DNA of 37,407 nucleotides from Clostridium sp. CAG:389 (GCA_000438255.1 FR901959.1:1-37407), one strand, 5' to 3'. Shown: positions 26,301 to 33,320, counted from the stretch's first letter. A program made the numbers and translations. The notes: generated by a model from the letters alone, not told the origin.

Positions 26301-27840
26301 TTAATCTAAGACCAATAACTGTATGGGGAGTTACACCTTGTTCTATTAAGTATCTAGCTAATTGATTTGATTTTTCATTTAATTCTTTATAAGTTAATTT
26401 TTCATCATTAAAGACTACCGCAATTTTATCAGGTGTTTTTTCAACTTGCTCTTCAAATAAATCAACAATAGTTTTATCCCTAGGAAAATCTACATTGCAA
26501 TTGTTAAAAATATTAAGCATTTTATTTTTTTCCTCAGGAGTTACAATTTCAATATCACAAGAGTTTATATCATTATTAGTCAAAACTTGATTAATCATAT
26601 TAATAATACGATTATGAATATCAATAACATCATTTTCAGAATATTTATCAATTAGATAATCATAATTTATAATCAAATTTCCAGTATCATTTATATCATA
26701 AATATGAATATTAAAATCATTTGCACAATAATTATTAAAAGTCCAATTTGTCTTATAATTACCTAAATCACTATTAAAAGCCTTTGTGATTTGATAAGAA
26801 ATAATTATATTATACAAATTAGGAATATTTCCATTTTTTTCACGTAAATCTTCTAAAATTGAATTATAAGAGTATTTTTGATGTCTTAAAATTCCCAACA
26901 TTTTTGTTGCAACAGTATTTGTTAATTTTTTAAAAGTCCCATCATTTATGTTATCAAATCTAACAGGAACAGTATTAACAAACATACCAGTTGTATGCTT
27001 TTCTTTAAAATTAGAACGATTTAAAATTGGCGTACCGATTACAAAGTCATCTATATTTGAAACTCTACCAATATAAATTGAAAAAATTGCCATAAAGAAG
27101 TTAAATGTAGAAATATGATTTTCTCTACAAAAATTATTGATTTTATATAAAATATCTTTGTCAATTTCAAATCCCAATCTTTTAGCATTATATGAAACAT
27201 TTTTTGCACCACTAATTAAACAAGGTATTGTTGCTTGTTCTGGGATTGTATTAAATATTTGATTCCAATAAGTTTTATCGTTTTCAAATTTTGGGCTATT
27301 TCTGTATTCATTTTCAGAATTAACATAGTCCACATATGAAAATGTATCTGGAGTAAATTCTTCATTATTTTTTATTGAATTATAATTTTTTATAATTTCT
27401 TGAATTACAAGGCCAAGAGACCATGAATCAGCAATCAAGTGATTTACAGTCAAAATAATACTAGCAAAATTGTTTTTTGACATAGCAATTTTGAATCTGA
27501 ATAAATCAGAGTCTATAACATCAAATTTGTATTTTGCTTCTTCACTTTCTATTTGTTTAATTTCAGACTCATCATTAATATATTCAACATCAATATTAAA
27601 ATTTGTATAGTCTGATATATATTGTTTGGCTATATTGTCTTTTAAAACAATATGAATTCTAAAACTATCATTTTGTTCTATAACATTATTGATAGCTTGC
27701 TTCAATAAATCTTCATTAATATTTCCATACAAAGTACCTGAAACGCAGATGTTGTTTACTGTTGTTCCTTCGTAAAATTGTTCTGTGTACCAGATTGATT
27801 TTTGTGGATTTGTTAATTCAAATAGTTCTTTATTTTCCAT
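20377..27840 (-). CDS. Two-module NRPS with terminal thioester reductase (C-A-PCP-C-A-PCP-R)
   Basis: A 2487-residue cytosolic assembly line. C1 spans ~1-430 with the HHxxxDG position reading N133-H-L-I-A-D138-S. A1 is ~455-955 (YTSGSTGKPKG; pocket D651, F652, W655, N694, then I, G, M, V, H and the NGK lysine: DFWNIGMVHK, the standard threonine code). PCP1 Ser998 lies in LGGDSL. C2 (~1050-1470) has canonical HHIIMDG at 1181-1187. A2 is ~1490-1985 (pocket D1692, I1693, Y1696, then T, V, G, I, I, L, K; not a code I can assign). PCP2 Ser2035 lies in IGGDSV. The reductase (~2095-2487) binds NAD(P)H at GGTGYLG 2113-2119. Such reductases release the peptide as an aldehyde. No epimerase, thioesterase or phosphopantetheinyl transferase is seen. 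The start follows AAGGAGT. Confidence 0.95.
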   Translation of the reverse strand: MENKELFELTNPQKSIWYTEQFYEGTTVNNICVSGTLYGNINEDLLKQAINNVIEQNDSFRIHIVLKDNIAKQYISDYTNFNIDVEYINDESEIKQIESEEAKYKFDVIDSDLFRFKIAMSKNNFASIILTVNHLIADSWSLGLVIQEIIKNYNSIKNNEEFTPDTFSYVDYVNSENEYRNSPKFENDKTYWNQIFNTIPEQATIPCLISGAKNVSYNAKRLGFEIDKDILYKINNFCRENHISTFNFFMAIFSIYIGRVSNIDDFVIGTPILNRSNFKEKHTTGMFVNTVPVRFDNINDGTFKKLTNTVATKMLGILRHQKYSYNSILEDLREKNGNIPNLYNIIISYQITKAFNSDLGNYKTNWTFNNYCANDFNIHIYDINDTGNLIINYDYLIDKYSENDVIDIHNRIINMINQVLTNNDINSCDIEIVTPEEKNKMLNIFNNCNVDFPRDKTIVDLFEEQVEKTPDKIAVVFNDEKLTYKELNEKSNQLARYLIEQGVTPHTVIGLRLNKRLEMIIGILAIIKSGCCYLPINMQYPEDRVNFMLSDSNAKLLLGTKDSLTDMELDLPKIDIDLSNTDIYNYNDKNLNLKISPEDLIYIIYTSGSTGKPKGAMLCHRNVVRLFKNDKFLFDFDDTDAWVMFHSVAFDFSVWEMYGALLFGGKLVLISDDVAQDPELFLEVMRKEHVTVLNQTPTYFYKLLKVELEKEDSNLAVRYIIFGGEALKPNLIKGWYLKYPKTKLINMYGITETTVHVTFKELSELDLESPSSNIGVPIPTLHVIIVDKNLKLLPFGTIGEMCVLGEGVFKGYLNREDLNKTKLIYLPEYSDKLIYRSGDTAIMHKDGHLEYMGRIDTQVKIRGFRVELCEIEEKILKYSNIDTCIVTKKVDEFDRELLCAYYIKNGPLNISALRILLNEHLPAYMIPQYFIEIDKVPININGKTDFKALPLPTNAQTGVEMIKPRNEIDSCLLEIYEKILHVNNVSMSDSFFELGGDSLTAITISETISKMLNVDVSVKDILDKSIIMDLSDYISGLSSVTENSFEILPAEKADFYPLSSAQKRIYYACKMIGDENIVYNISGKMEFNQHLDSKKVKDTFKKIIDRHISFRTAFVIDNNEVKQKIMNNVKFDIPVFNSKEDEMPDNISKFVKPFQLDTAPLLRVELHYLENGKTILLIDTHHIIMDGTSLGNLINDFNNLYNDNKLSEKTINYIDYSVWEQQNLESEKMQLEETYWVNKINNFPMQSLNLPYDYNPKAIKTFAGNKISQKIDDSEFKQLEDIAKLLGVSPYILFISAFIILLHKYTNQNEIVIGSPIANREHSELQNLIGMFVNNITITSTVNSNMKFSEFLYDVKEQIFEDINNQEYPYDMLVKKLNIPNNSSLFDVVFTYQNTENNSITVNNELATLQEIKNSISKFNITLEVQPNQHTINLEYMTDLFKLETMTSFMDHYIFILHQLKDNINVYIKDINIITPNEEKLLNKFNDTFEPVNNDTAVSLFEEQVKMHPENIALICNDEKLTYAQLNEKANSLAHYLLQKGIKPNDIVCIMANRSLETIICMLGILKSGAAFLNLDPTYPVDRTKYYINDSNVQYVLVQKELSEKVESIKNCIYIDLDSDFYNYNFENPNVSVKATDLSYIIYTSGSTGTPKGVMLNQVGLANMAKAMTKVLDYLKEGNKHTIVSVTSTPFDIFVYEIIVSLTHGLKVVMANNAEHRNPKLLDALIRKYNVDVMTVTPSLMKINYDNREPNSALALVKNMVFGGEPLPEKFVKDLKALADDITVYNIYGPSEITILSNVQNLDGEKEITVGPPIMNTQIHILDKNMNRVPIGVVGEIYISGIQVGLGYMGKPDMTSAKFLDNPFGPGKIYKSGDIGRWTFDGKVQCLGRIDNQIKLRGLRIELGEIENRILEIEGISSAIVNKIELDGKEVLCGYYVSNKEFEESYIKDTLRKNLPPYMIPSYILRLDKMPYTINRKIDRKALPIPQSNHKDESSKVNISTLNSNEDKLIQIWKNILKVDNITIDDNFFDIGGDSVSAITMQLEAVKYDLDFEYADIFNYPTIRQLAKKLPSPEKSFMDNYDYDTINKVLSCNTFENISKIKKYDVKNVLLIGGTGYLGSHIIDSFMKNETGIIYCLIREKNGQKPVDRLRSILHFYFGDKYKDDMDVRIKVLNGDITEPNLGLSIEDYNTVKNDVDVIINSGAIVKHYGLKQQFEDINVVGTQNVVDLCKKEKKRLLHVSTMSVSGFGEKENNSDLSDTNKIEFCENDLFVGQSIKGIYTSTKYRAEVLILEAISKGLDAQILRIGNITNRYSDGVFQKNIENNAFANRIKSFIDIGAFPEYALEHEIELTPVDLCADCIIKILEHSSKCNMFHLYNPNLLSVKLLYDVLRKEFDINLVPLSNRLLSYLITGILQDEKNKKILSGIIYDLDNDKNLIYTSKIKLNADFTNAYLNEIGFHWKKIDEDYIVKYMNYFKKIKFINIDKE

Positions 27841-27879
27841 AGATATTACTCCTTATAAAATACGTATAATAACAAGTGA

Positions 27880-27908
27880 ATTATACTATTAAAATACAGA
27901 ATATGCAA
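27880..27908 (-). promoter_or_regulatory. Promoter of the NRPS operon
   Basis: On the minus strand TTGCAT (27903-27908), 17 bp, perfect TATAAT (27880-27885), about 40 bases before the NRPS start. Confidence 0.75.
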
Positions 27909-27970
27909 GTATTTGACATGTTTTTTATATGGATTTTTGAGGAGAAAATCTGAATGTGAAAAGAGAGGAA

Positions 27971-28088
27971 AACCTGTATTTGGGGACGGAGGAAAAAAAC
28001 AGTTTTTAAATATATATTTAAAAACTGTTTTTTTCCTCCGTCCATATATTATAAAAACTGTTTTTTTCCTCCGTCCCAAATACAGGTT
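27971..28088. repeat. REP cluster (REPIN-like), three copies
   Basis: One REP in plus orientation (core GGGGACGGAGG at 27982-27992) and two inverted copies (cores ending near 28043 and 28076). Outer 37-base arms starting AACCTGTATTTGGG match as inverted repeats with one base difference. The central 27993-28034 is a near-perfect palindrome ending in a T run, so it could also act as a bidirectional terminator. It has no transposase; the RAYT at 13605 is the obvious source. Confidence 0.85.
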
Positions 28089-28130
28089 TAATAATAAAAA
28101 AAGAGTACATAATAAAAATAGGAGGTACAA

Positions 28131-29304
28131 ATGGCAAAAAGAACAAAAAAGAAAAACAATACCAAAAAAATAATATCAAGAATAATAATATTAGCAATAT
28201 CTATAATAATTGGATATTATTTATACTATACATACACAAAAATAGAAGTCAATCCACAATCATATGAAACACAAAGAATACAATCCACAGTAAATGAACA
28301 AACTGTGGAAAACGTAGAAGAAAAAAGCAAAAATGTAGCAGATATTTTAGAAAAAACGATGGAAAGTGTAGTAGGAATATCAAAATTAAAAGATAATGGA
28401 AGTTCAATATTCTCTACAAATACAGAAACATTATTAGGATTAGGAACTGGTGTAATTATTTCTGAAAACGGATATATTTTAAGCAATGAACATGTTACAG
28501 GTGCGAAATATAGTACATGTTATATAACACTAGAAAATAGTAAAAAATATGATGGAACAGTAGTATGGAGTGATTCTGATTTAGATTTATCAATTACAAA
28601 AATAGAAGCAGAAAATTTAAAGTATATAAATTTAGGGGATTCAAGTAAAATACGAGTAGGAGAAACGGTATATGCAATAGGAAACCCAATAGGTTTTGAG
28701 TTTAGAAGAACCGTAACTTCTGGAATAATAAGTAGCAAAAATAGAACGATCAAATTAGAAGAAAAAGATTCTGCTTCTTATATGTCTGACCTAATTCAAA
28801 CTGATGCAACAATAAATCCTGGAAATAGCGGTGGCCCTTTGATTTATCCTAATGGAGATGTTATTCGGAATTAATACAGTAAAAATATCATCAGCAGAGG
28901 GAATAGGTTTTGCAATACCGATAAATGTGGTAAAACCTGTAATTGAGAGCTTTATTAAAAATGGTTCATTTGAACAGGCTACAATGGGAGTATATGTCTA
29001 TGATAAAGACGTCATACCATATTTAAATAGCAACTTAAATTTTAATAAAGGAATATATGTTGCACAAATTATAAAAAATGGACCTGCTTCTAAAACTGAG
29101 TTAAAAGAGGGGGATATTATTACTTCTATTGATAGGAAAGAGATTAACACAATGAATGAATTGAGAGAGTATATTTATGGTAAACAACCAAACGATATTG
29201 TTGTTTTACAGGTTTCTAGGGGAAAGGTTAATAAAACAATATCGGTGGTATTGCGGAAAAAAATGAGACATGTGGGACGGCCCCAAGTTGTCTCATTCTT
29301 TTAA
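28131..29304 (+). pseudogene. HtrA/DegP-like serine protease gene, frameshifted
   Basis: A membrane-anchored trypsin-like protease plus PDZ domain split by one extra base. Frame 1 (28131-28874, 247 residues) holds the membrane helix (~13-34) and an intact triad: H121 (LSNEHVTG), D152 (LDLSI) and S233 (GNSGGPL). It stops just after GDVI. Frame 2 continues with GINTVKISSAEGIGFAIPIN and a PDZ domain (~IYVAQIIKNGPASKTELKEGDIITSI). Removing C28866 restores I-G-I-N-T-V, the family sequence. Either the gene is broken, or the base is an assembly error; the site is not a homopolymer or an obvious slippage signal. The last ~14 residues are encoded by a REP-like hairpin. The start follows AGGAGG. Confidence 0.85.
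29262..29297. terminator. REP-like bidirectional terminator covering two convergent stop regions
   Basis: A 9-bp stem AATGAGACA/TGTCTCATT around a GGGACGG core, with T-rich tails in both directions. It encodes the C-terminal ends of both the HtrA-like frame (stop at 29302-29304) and the M23 peptidase (stop at 29293-29295). Confidence 0.75.
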
Positions 29305-30360
29305 ATTATATTTTCTTACATAATCTTTTGTTTCAGAATTATTCATAAAAACAGAAGAACGGTTCTGCATCAAAAATTCAATAATATTATAAACATCAAT
29401 CCAAATTTCATTATTGCCATCAACCTGAGATTCATCAAGAATAAGTTGCAAACCAAAATAAAGATGAGGTACATTAATATTATTAACATTTTCTTTGGTA
29501 CTATAACCAGTCATACCAAGATAGCCTATAACATCGCCAGCGGTAACCTTTGAGCCTTCCGTAAGTCCAGAGACATATGGGTGATTTTTTCGTAAATGTG
29601 CGTAATAGTAATATCTTTTTCCGTCTAAACTTCTAATTCCGACACGCCAGCCACCATATTGGTTCCAACCTAAATGTTCAACAGTGCCAGATTCAACAGC
29701 AATTATTGGTGTTCCAATACTCCCCATAAGGTCATTCCCTAAGTGTGTACGTTTAAAACCATAAGATCTTGATGCACCGAAATCGTCATAATGACTAAAA
29801 TTATAATTTTTTGCAATTGGCAAAAATGCTTTGATTCCATACTTGTCTTCAAAATGAGTAGTTCCAGATTCATCTTCAACTTCAATAGAATAATTTCCAA
29901 TAAAACCACTTAAAACAGCAGAATATGCATTAAAATAATAATTATAGTATTTCATGTTTTGAGTTAATTCTTGCATTGATTTTCCATTTTGGAGTTGGTC
30001 TACTAATTTATCTAAATCAGTTTGCTTGAAATTTTTGAAGTTTCCTCCATTTTTACATGCTAAATAAGATAATAATTCTATCCAGTTATATTTTATTTCA
30101 GAATCTGAATTATGTGAAGTTATATCTAGCTTTGCTGTTTTTGAGAGTGCTTCGGATGTTATGTTAAAATCTACCCATTTTATGAAATTATCATTAGATG
30201 ATTCAGATGGGTTGACGTCAGAGTAGTTGTTCCAAAATAGTTCTGGTCCAAAAGTTACTGATTTTGAGATGAAAAAGTAACCGGTTAAAATAATAATAAT
30301 TGATAAGAGTGTTGTTATAAAGTAGAATTGTTTGTTTATTTTTAAAGTTTTAATAATCAT
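29293..30360 (-). CDS. M23 family metallopeptidase (LytM-type), membrane-anchored
   Basis: A 355-residue protein with an N-terminal membrane helix (~12-31), an unrecognised external region (~35-190), then an M23 domain. Zinc-site motifs are present: THLGNDLMG (H-x3-D), YYAHLRK (the first His of the H-x-H region replaced by a Tyr-Ala-His arrangement) and VPHLYFGLQ near the C-terminus. The G-T-V-E-H-L and YGGWRVGIRS segments and YLGMTGYS fit LytM folds. It would cut peptidoglycan cross-bridges or act as a non-catalytic regulator; the motifs favour an active enzyme. The start follows GGAGG. It overlaps the convergent HtrA-like frame by 12 bp. Confidence 0.85.
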   Translation of the reverse strand: MIIKTLKINKQFYFITTLLSIIIILTGYFFISKSVTFGPELFWNNYSDVNPSESSNDNFIKWVDFNITSEALSKTAKLDITSHNSDSEIKYNWIELLSYLACKNGGNFKNFKQTDLDKLVDQLQNGKSMQELTQNMKYYNYYFNAYSAVLSGFIGNYSIEVEDESGTTHFEDKYGIKAFLPIAKNYNFSHYDDFGASRSYGFKRTHLGNDLMGSIGTPIIAVESGTVEHLGWNQYGGWRVGIRSLDGKRYYYYAHLRKNHPYVSGLTEGSKVTAGDVIGYLGMTGYSTKENVNNINVPHLYFGLQLILDESQVDGNNEIWIDVYNIIEFLMQNRSSVFMNNSETKDYVRKYNLKE

Positions 30361-30473
30361 TATAAATCCTCCAAATTAATGAGAGTTATTAAAATATATT
30401 AAAAAAAGAAAATTTTATGAATTTTAATAATATAATAAGTTAAAATTGTTTAGATGATATAAAAATAAATAGA

Positions 30474-30490
30474 TATAATTTATAGTTATA
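30474..30490. promoter_or_regulatory. LysR-type operator, copy A (upstream of lysR)
   Basis: TATAAT-TTATA-GTTATA: an interrupted dyad with the T-N11-A pattern of LysR-family boxes, one mismatch between arms. It is centred about 64 bases before the predicted transcription start. The promoter behind it is TTATAC (30511-30516), 17 bp, TATTAT (30534-30539) with an extended TGT. A near-identical box and promoter lie at 31471-31543. Confidence 0.75.
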
Positions 30491-30614
30491 TCAAATACGT
30501 AAAAATAATATTATACAATTTTCTAAAAAATGTTATTATAAAAATACAGCAAGCAATTATTATACTTAATAAGAATACTTGTTACAAAACTAAGAAATGA
30601 GGAGAAAAATCAAT

Positions 30615-31475
30615 ATGATAAATTTAGAACTATATAAAATATTTGTAATAGTGGCACAGGAATTAAACATTACAAAAGCAAGTGAAAAATTAAATATTTC
30701 TCAACCTGCTGTAACAAAACACATAAAAAATTTAGAAAATATATTAGAAAAAACACTATTTAAAAGAAATAACAAAGGATTAGAATTAACTGAAATAGGA
30801 GAAAAATTATACCAAAAATTAAAAACACCAATATATGAAATTATAGAAATAGATAAAGAATTTAGTAAAAATAATAACATCATTATAGGCTCACATAATC
30901 ATTTATTAAATATAGTATTTGGAGAATGCATAAATGAATTTTGTTTAAAATATCCAAATATAAATTTAGATTTAAAATGTCTTGAAACAACTAAAATGTT
31001 GGAGATGTTAAAAAACAAAGAACTAGATATAGTTTTTTCTAAAAAGGTAGAAGAATTTGAAAATCAAAATATAAAATATATATCACTTGGACAATTAAAT
31101 GACATATTTATAACAAACCAAAAATCAAATTTAGCAAAGAAAATAGTAACTATTAAAGAATTGGAAAATTCAATAATATATGTACCAAGAAATTATGCAC
31201 AAACGGTAACAAGATTAAACAAACTGACAAATGGAATAAAATTAAATTTGAAAAATTCAAGTTATAACACTATTTTAGAAGTAACTAGCAAAAGTGATGC
31301 AATAGGGTTAATAACGAAAGAATATGTAGAAAAAGAAAAGTTAGAGAAGTATAATTTGGTTGAATTAAAAACAGAATTAGAATTAAAACCAATTGAATTT
31401 GGAATATATGTTAATTTAGAAAGAAAAAAAGAAGTTGATTTTCTAATAAAAATTATAGAAAAAAATTTGATATAA
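30615..31475 (+). CDS. LysR family transcriptional regulator
   Basis: A 286-residue regulator. The N-terminal winged helix-turn-helix (1-60) has LNITKASEKLNISQPAVTKH, then a linker helix, and a type 2 periplasmic-binding-fold effector domain (~88-285, IIIGSHNHLLNIVFGECI; later SDAIGLITKEYVEK). I start at 30615 because AGGAG lies at the usual distance; an ATG six codons upstream overlaps that site. It probably represses or activates the following radical SAM gene and itself: both have the same 17-bp dyad at -64. The effector is unknown. Confidence 0.92.
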   Translation: MINLELYKIFVIVAQELNITKASEKLNISQPAVTKHIKNLENILEKTLFKRNNKGLELTEIGEKLYQKLKTPIYEIIEIDKEFSKNNNIIIGSHNHLLNIVFGECINEFCLKYPNINLDLKCLETTKMLEMLKNKELDIVFSKKVEEFENQNIKYISLGQLNDIFITNQKSNLAKKIVTIKELENSIIYVPRNYAQTVTRLNKLTNGIKLNLKNSSYNTILEVTSKSDAIGLITKEYVEKEKLEKYNLVELKTELELKPIEFGIYVNLERKKEVDFLIKIIEKNLI

Positions 31476-31487
31476 CTTATAGTTATA
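31471..31487. promoter_or_regulatory. LysR-type operator, copy B (upstream of radical SAM gene)
   Basis: TATAAC-TTATA-GTTATA, a perfect interrupted dyad overlapping the lysR stop codon. Downstream come TTGTAC (31507-31512), 18 bp, extended TGC and TATTAT (31531-31536). Box-to-start distance equals copy A. Confidence 0.8.
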
Positions 31488-31602
31488 TCAAATGTACAAA
31501 AATATATTGTACAATTTAATAAAAAGATGCTATTATAAAAATAATAACAAAATGCAGCACACAAATTTGTCAAGAATTTGATGAGAAGAAAGGAAAAAGA
31601 TA

Positions 31603-32619
31603 ATGAATAAAAACGATGAAAAAGAACGGATTAATTACTTAGCAATTGCAATTACAACAAATTGCAACCACAACTGTTTCTATTGCAAGCCAACAGGAGA
31701 AAACATAAATCCTAATTTAAAAGGAACAATTAACTTTGAAAATCTAAAAAAGATAATCAAAGTTGCATATAAATTAGGAATTACAACATTTCGCATAACT
31801 GGTGGAGAACCAACTATGGTAGAATATTTACCAAGTTTGATCAAGTACATAATGAATCTTAGTACAAATACTAGAATTCGTTTAAACACAAATGGATATA
31901 AGCTAAATGAAAATGAATTATTAGACATAATTCAGGATTATAAAGATAGAATTGATGTTGTAATAAGTGTTGATTCTTTAAATGAGTATATCCATGGGAT
32001 TCACTACCCGAAATATTTATCAAATGAAATAAAAGATATAACAAGAGAATTAATAAAAAGAAATGTACAAACAAGATTTAATATTGTAGTGACTAAACAA
32101 AACATACAAGAAATGGAAGGACTTATAGCAAAATCACTTAGTTTAGGAGTAAATATTAAAATATTAGACTTGATAATACGAGATGAGTATTTTGGAACAG
32201 ATGATAGATTAACAGGTCAAGAAGCAATAAAATTTGGAAAAAAATCGTATATTTCATTAGAAAGTGTAACTTCATATTTAGACAAAATTTCAGATAAAAG
32301 TAAATCAGAATATTACATATATAATCCATTTGGGATTCCAAGAAGTGGATATTTTATTGGTAATCAATGGGTTCAAGTAAAAGATACATCCAAAGGAACA
32401 AAGTATTCTAGATTGTGTATAAAAGAATGTCCATATTATAAAACATGTAATGAAGGACTTTTTAGCCCATTTATTTCAGTAGGTGAAATTCTGCATCTTT
32501 CAGGTTGTAAAAACCCAAAATTATATTATGACCTTAAAGGAAAAAATGAAAAAGAAATGGAAAATACTTTTGTCAAAATTTTAAATTTGTTTGAGGACAC
32601 TGAATTACGAAAGAATTAA
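31603..32619 (+). CDS. MoaA-like radical SAM protein
   Basis: A 338-residue radical SAM enzyme. C21-x3-C25-x2-C28 binds the SAM [4Fe-4S] cluster, GGEP is at 67-70, and the TIM-barrel continues through RLNTNGY and ISVDSL. The C-terminal part has C272, C276, C282 and C302 (LCIKECPYYKTC...GCKNP), room for an auxiliary cluster as in MoaA or twitch/SPASM domains, but the spacing is not the MoaA pattern. The GG tail of MoaA is absent (it ends ELRKN), and no other molybdenum-cofactor gene is nearby. It is therefore probably not GTP 3',8-cyclase; the reaction is unknown. The start follows AAAGGAAAAAG. It is apparently controlled by the adjacent LysR protein. Confidence 0.85.
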   Translation: MNKNDEKERINYLAIAITTNCNHNCFYCKPTGENINPNLKGTINFENLKKIIKVAYKLGITTFRITGGEPTMVEYLPSLIKYIMNLSTNTRIRLNTNGYKLNENELLDIIQDYKDRIDVVISVDSLNEYIHGIHYPKYLSNEIKDITRELIKRNVQTRFNIVVTKQNIQEMEGLIAKSLSLGVNIKILDLIIRDEYFGTDDRLTGQEAIKFGKKSYISLESVTSYLDKISDKSKSEYYIYNPFGIPRSGYFIGNQWVQVKDTSKGTKYSRLCIKECPYYKTCNEGLFSPFISVGEILHLSGCKNPKLYYDLKGKNEKEMENTFVKILNLFEDTELRKN

Positions 32620-32636
32620 AAACTTTTTTAACCAAG

Positions 32637-32674
32637 ACCTAACACACTCCACTTTTATATAGAGTGTGTTAGGT
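32637..32674. terminator. Terminator of radical SAM gene
   Basis: A 13-bp stem ACCTAACACACTC/GAGTGTGTTAGGT followed by TCATTTTG; strong stem, modest T tract. Confidence 0.8.
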
Positions 32675-32713
32675 TCATTTTGTCATATATTAAATTAATC
32701 ATTGAAAATTCTA

Positions 32714-32742
32714 TTGATTTATAGAAGGTAATAGATTAAAAT
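32714..32742 (+). promoter_or_regulatory. Promoter of guanine deaminase gene
   Basis: TTGATT (32714-32719), 17 bp, TAAAAT (32737-32742). The short leader leaves no room for a purine riboswitch. Confidence 0.6.
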
Positions 32743-32779
32743 ATTATAAAGCCAAAAATTTAGGGAGGAAAATAAGAAA

Positions 32780-33241
32780 ATGAATAAATATATGGAAATT
32801 GCAAAAGAAAATGCAGATAAAGGAATTGCAAAAAAAGAAGGAGGACCATTTGGAGCAGTTATTGTAGATAAAAAAGGTAACATAATTGCAAACGGAAATA
32901 ATAAAGTATTAAAAAATAATGATCCGACAGCACACGCAGAAGTTGTAGCTATTAGGGAAGCATGTAAAAAGCTAAATACATATGACTTATCAGATTATAT
33001 TTTATATACCTCATGTGAACCATGTCCAATGTGTTTATCAGCTATAATTTGGGCAAATATTAAAGAAGTATATTATGGATGTACAAAAGAAGATGCAGGA
33101 GATATAGGTTTCAGAGATGATATAATATATGATTACTTAAAAGGCAAAAATAAAGATTTAATACATTTAACACTTATAGACAGAGATGAATGTATAAAAA
33201 CATTTGAAAAATATAAAGAAGAAAACGGAACAATATATTAA
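32780..33241 (+). CDS. guaD: Guanine deaminase (cytidine-deaminase fold)
   Basis: A 153-residue zinc deaminase converting guanine to xanthine. H52-A-E54 supplies the first zinc ligand and the proton-shuttling Glu. P-C82-P-M-C85 supplies the other ligands. GGPFGAVIVDKKGNIIANGNN and the TAHAEVVAIREACKKL stretch resemble Bacillus GuaD closely; TadA (tRNA adenosine deaminase) is less likely because the C-terminal part ends like GuaD (FEKYKEENGTIY). The ATG follows GGGAGG. It lies 79 bp before the adenosine-deaminase-like gene, which has its own promoter, so the two may form a purine salvage or detoxification group. Confidence 0.87.
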   Translation: MNKYMEIAKENADKGIAKKEGGPFGAVIVDKKGNIIANGNNKVLKNNDPTAHAEVVAIREACKKLNTYDLSDYILYTSCEPCPMCLSAIIWANIKEVYYGCTKEDAGDIGFRDDIIYDYLKGKNKDLIHLTLIDRDECIKTFEKYKEENGTIY

Positions 33242-33257
33242 AAGTCTACATAAATCA

Positions 33258-33286
33258 TTGAAAAAAAGTAAAATTTATGATAAAAT
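33258..33286 (+). promoter_or_regulatory. Promoter of adenosine-deaminase-like gene
   Basis: TTGAAA (33258-33263), 17 bp, TAAAAT (33281-33286) with an extended TGA. Confidence 0.65.
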
Positions 33287-33320
33287 ATTGAATTAACTTA
33301 TAAAAAATGGGGAGATATAA

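Noticed and set aside
31603..32619. True MoaA of molybdenum cofactor synthesis
   Set aside because: C-terminal cysteine spacing and lack of the GG tail do not fit, and no moaB, moaC, moaE or mog gene is present in the window.
32675..32779. Purine riboswitch before guaD
   Set aside because: The predicted promoter leaves a leader of only about 30 bases and no purine aptamer elements are visible.
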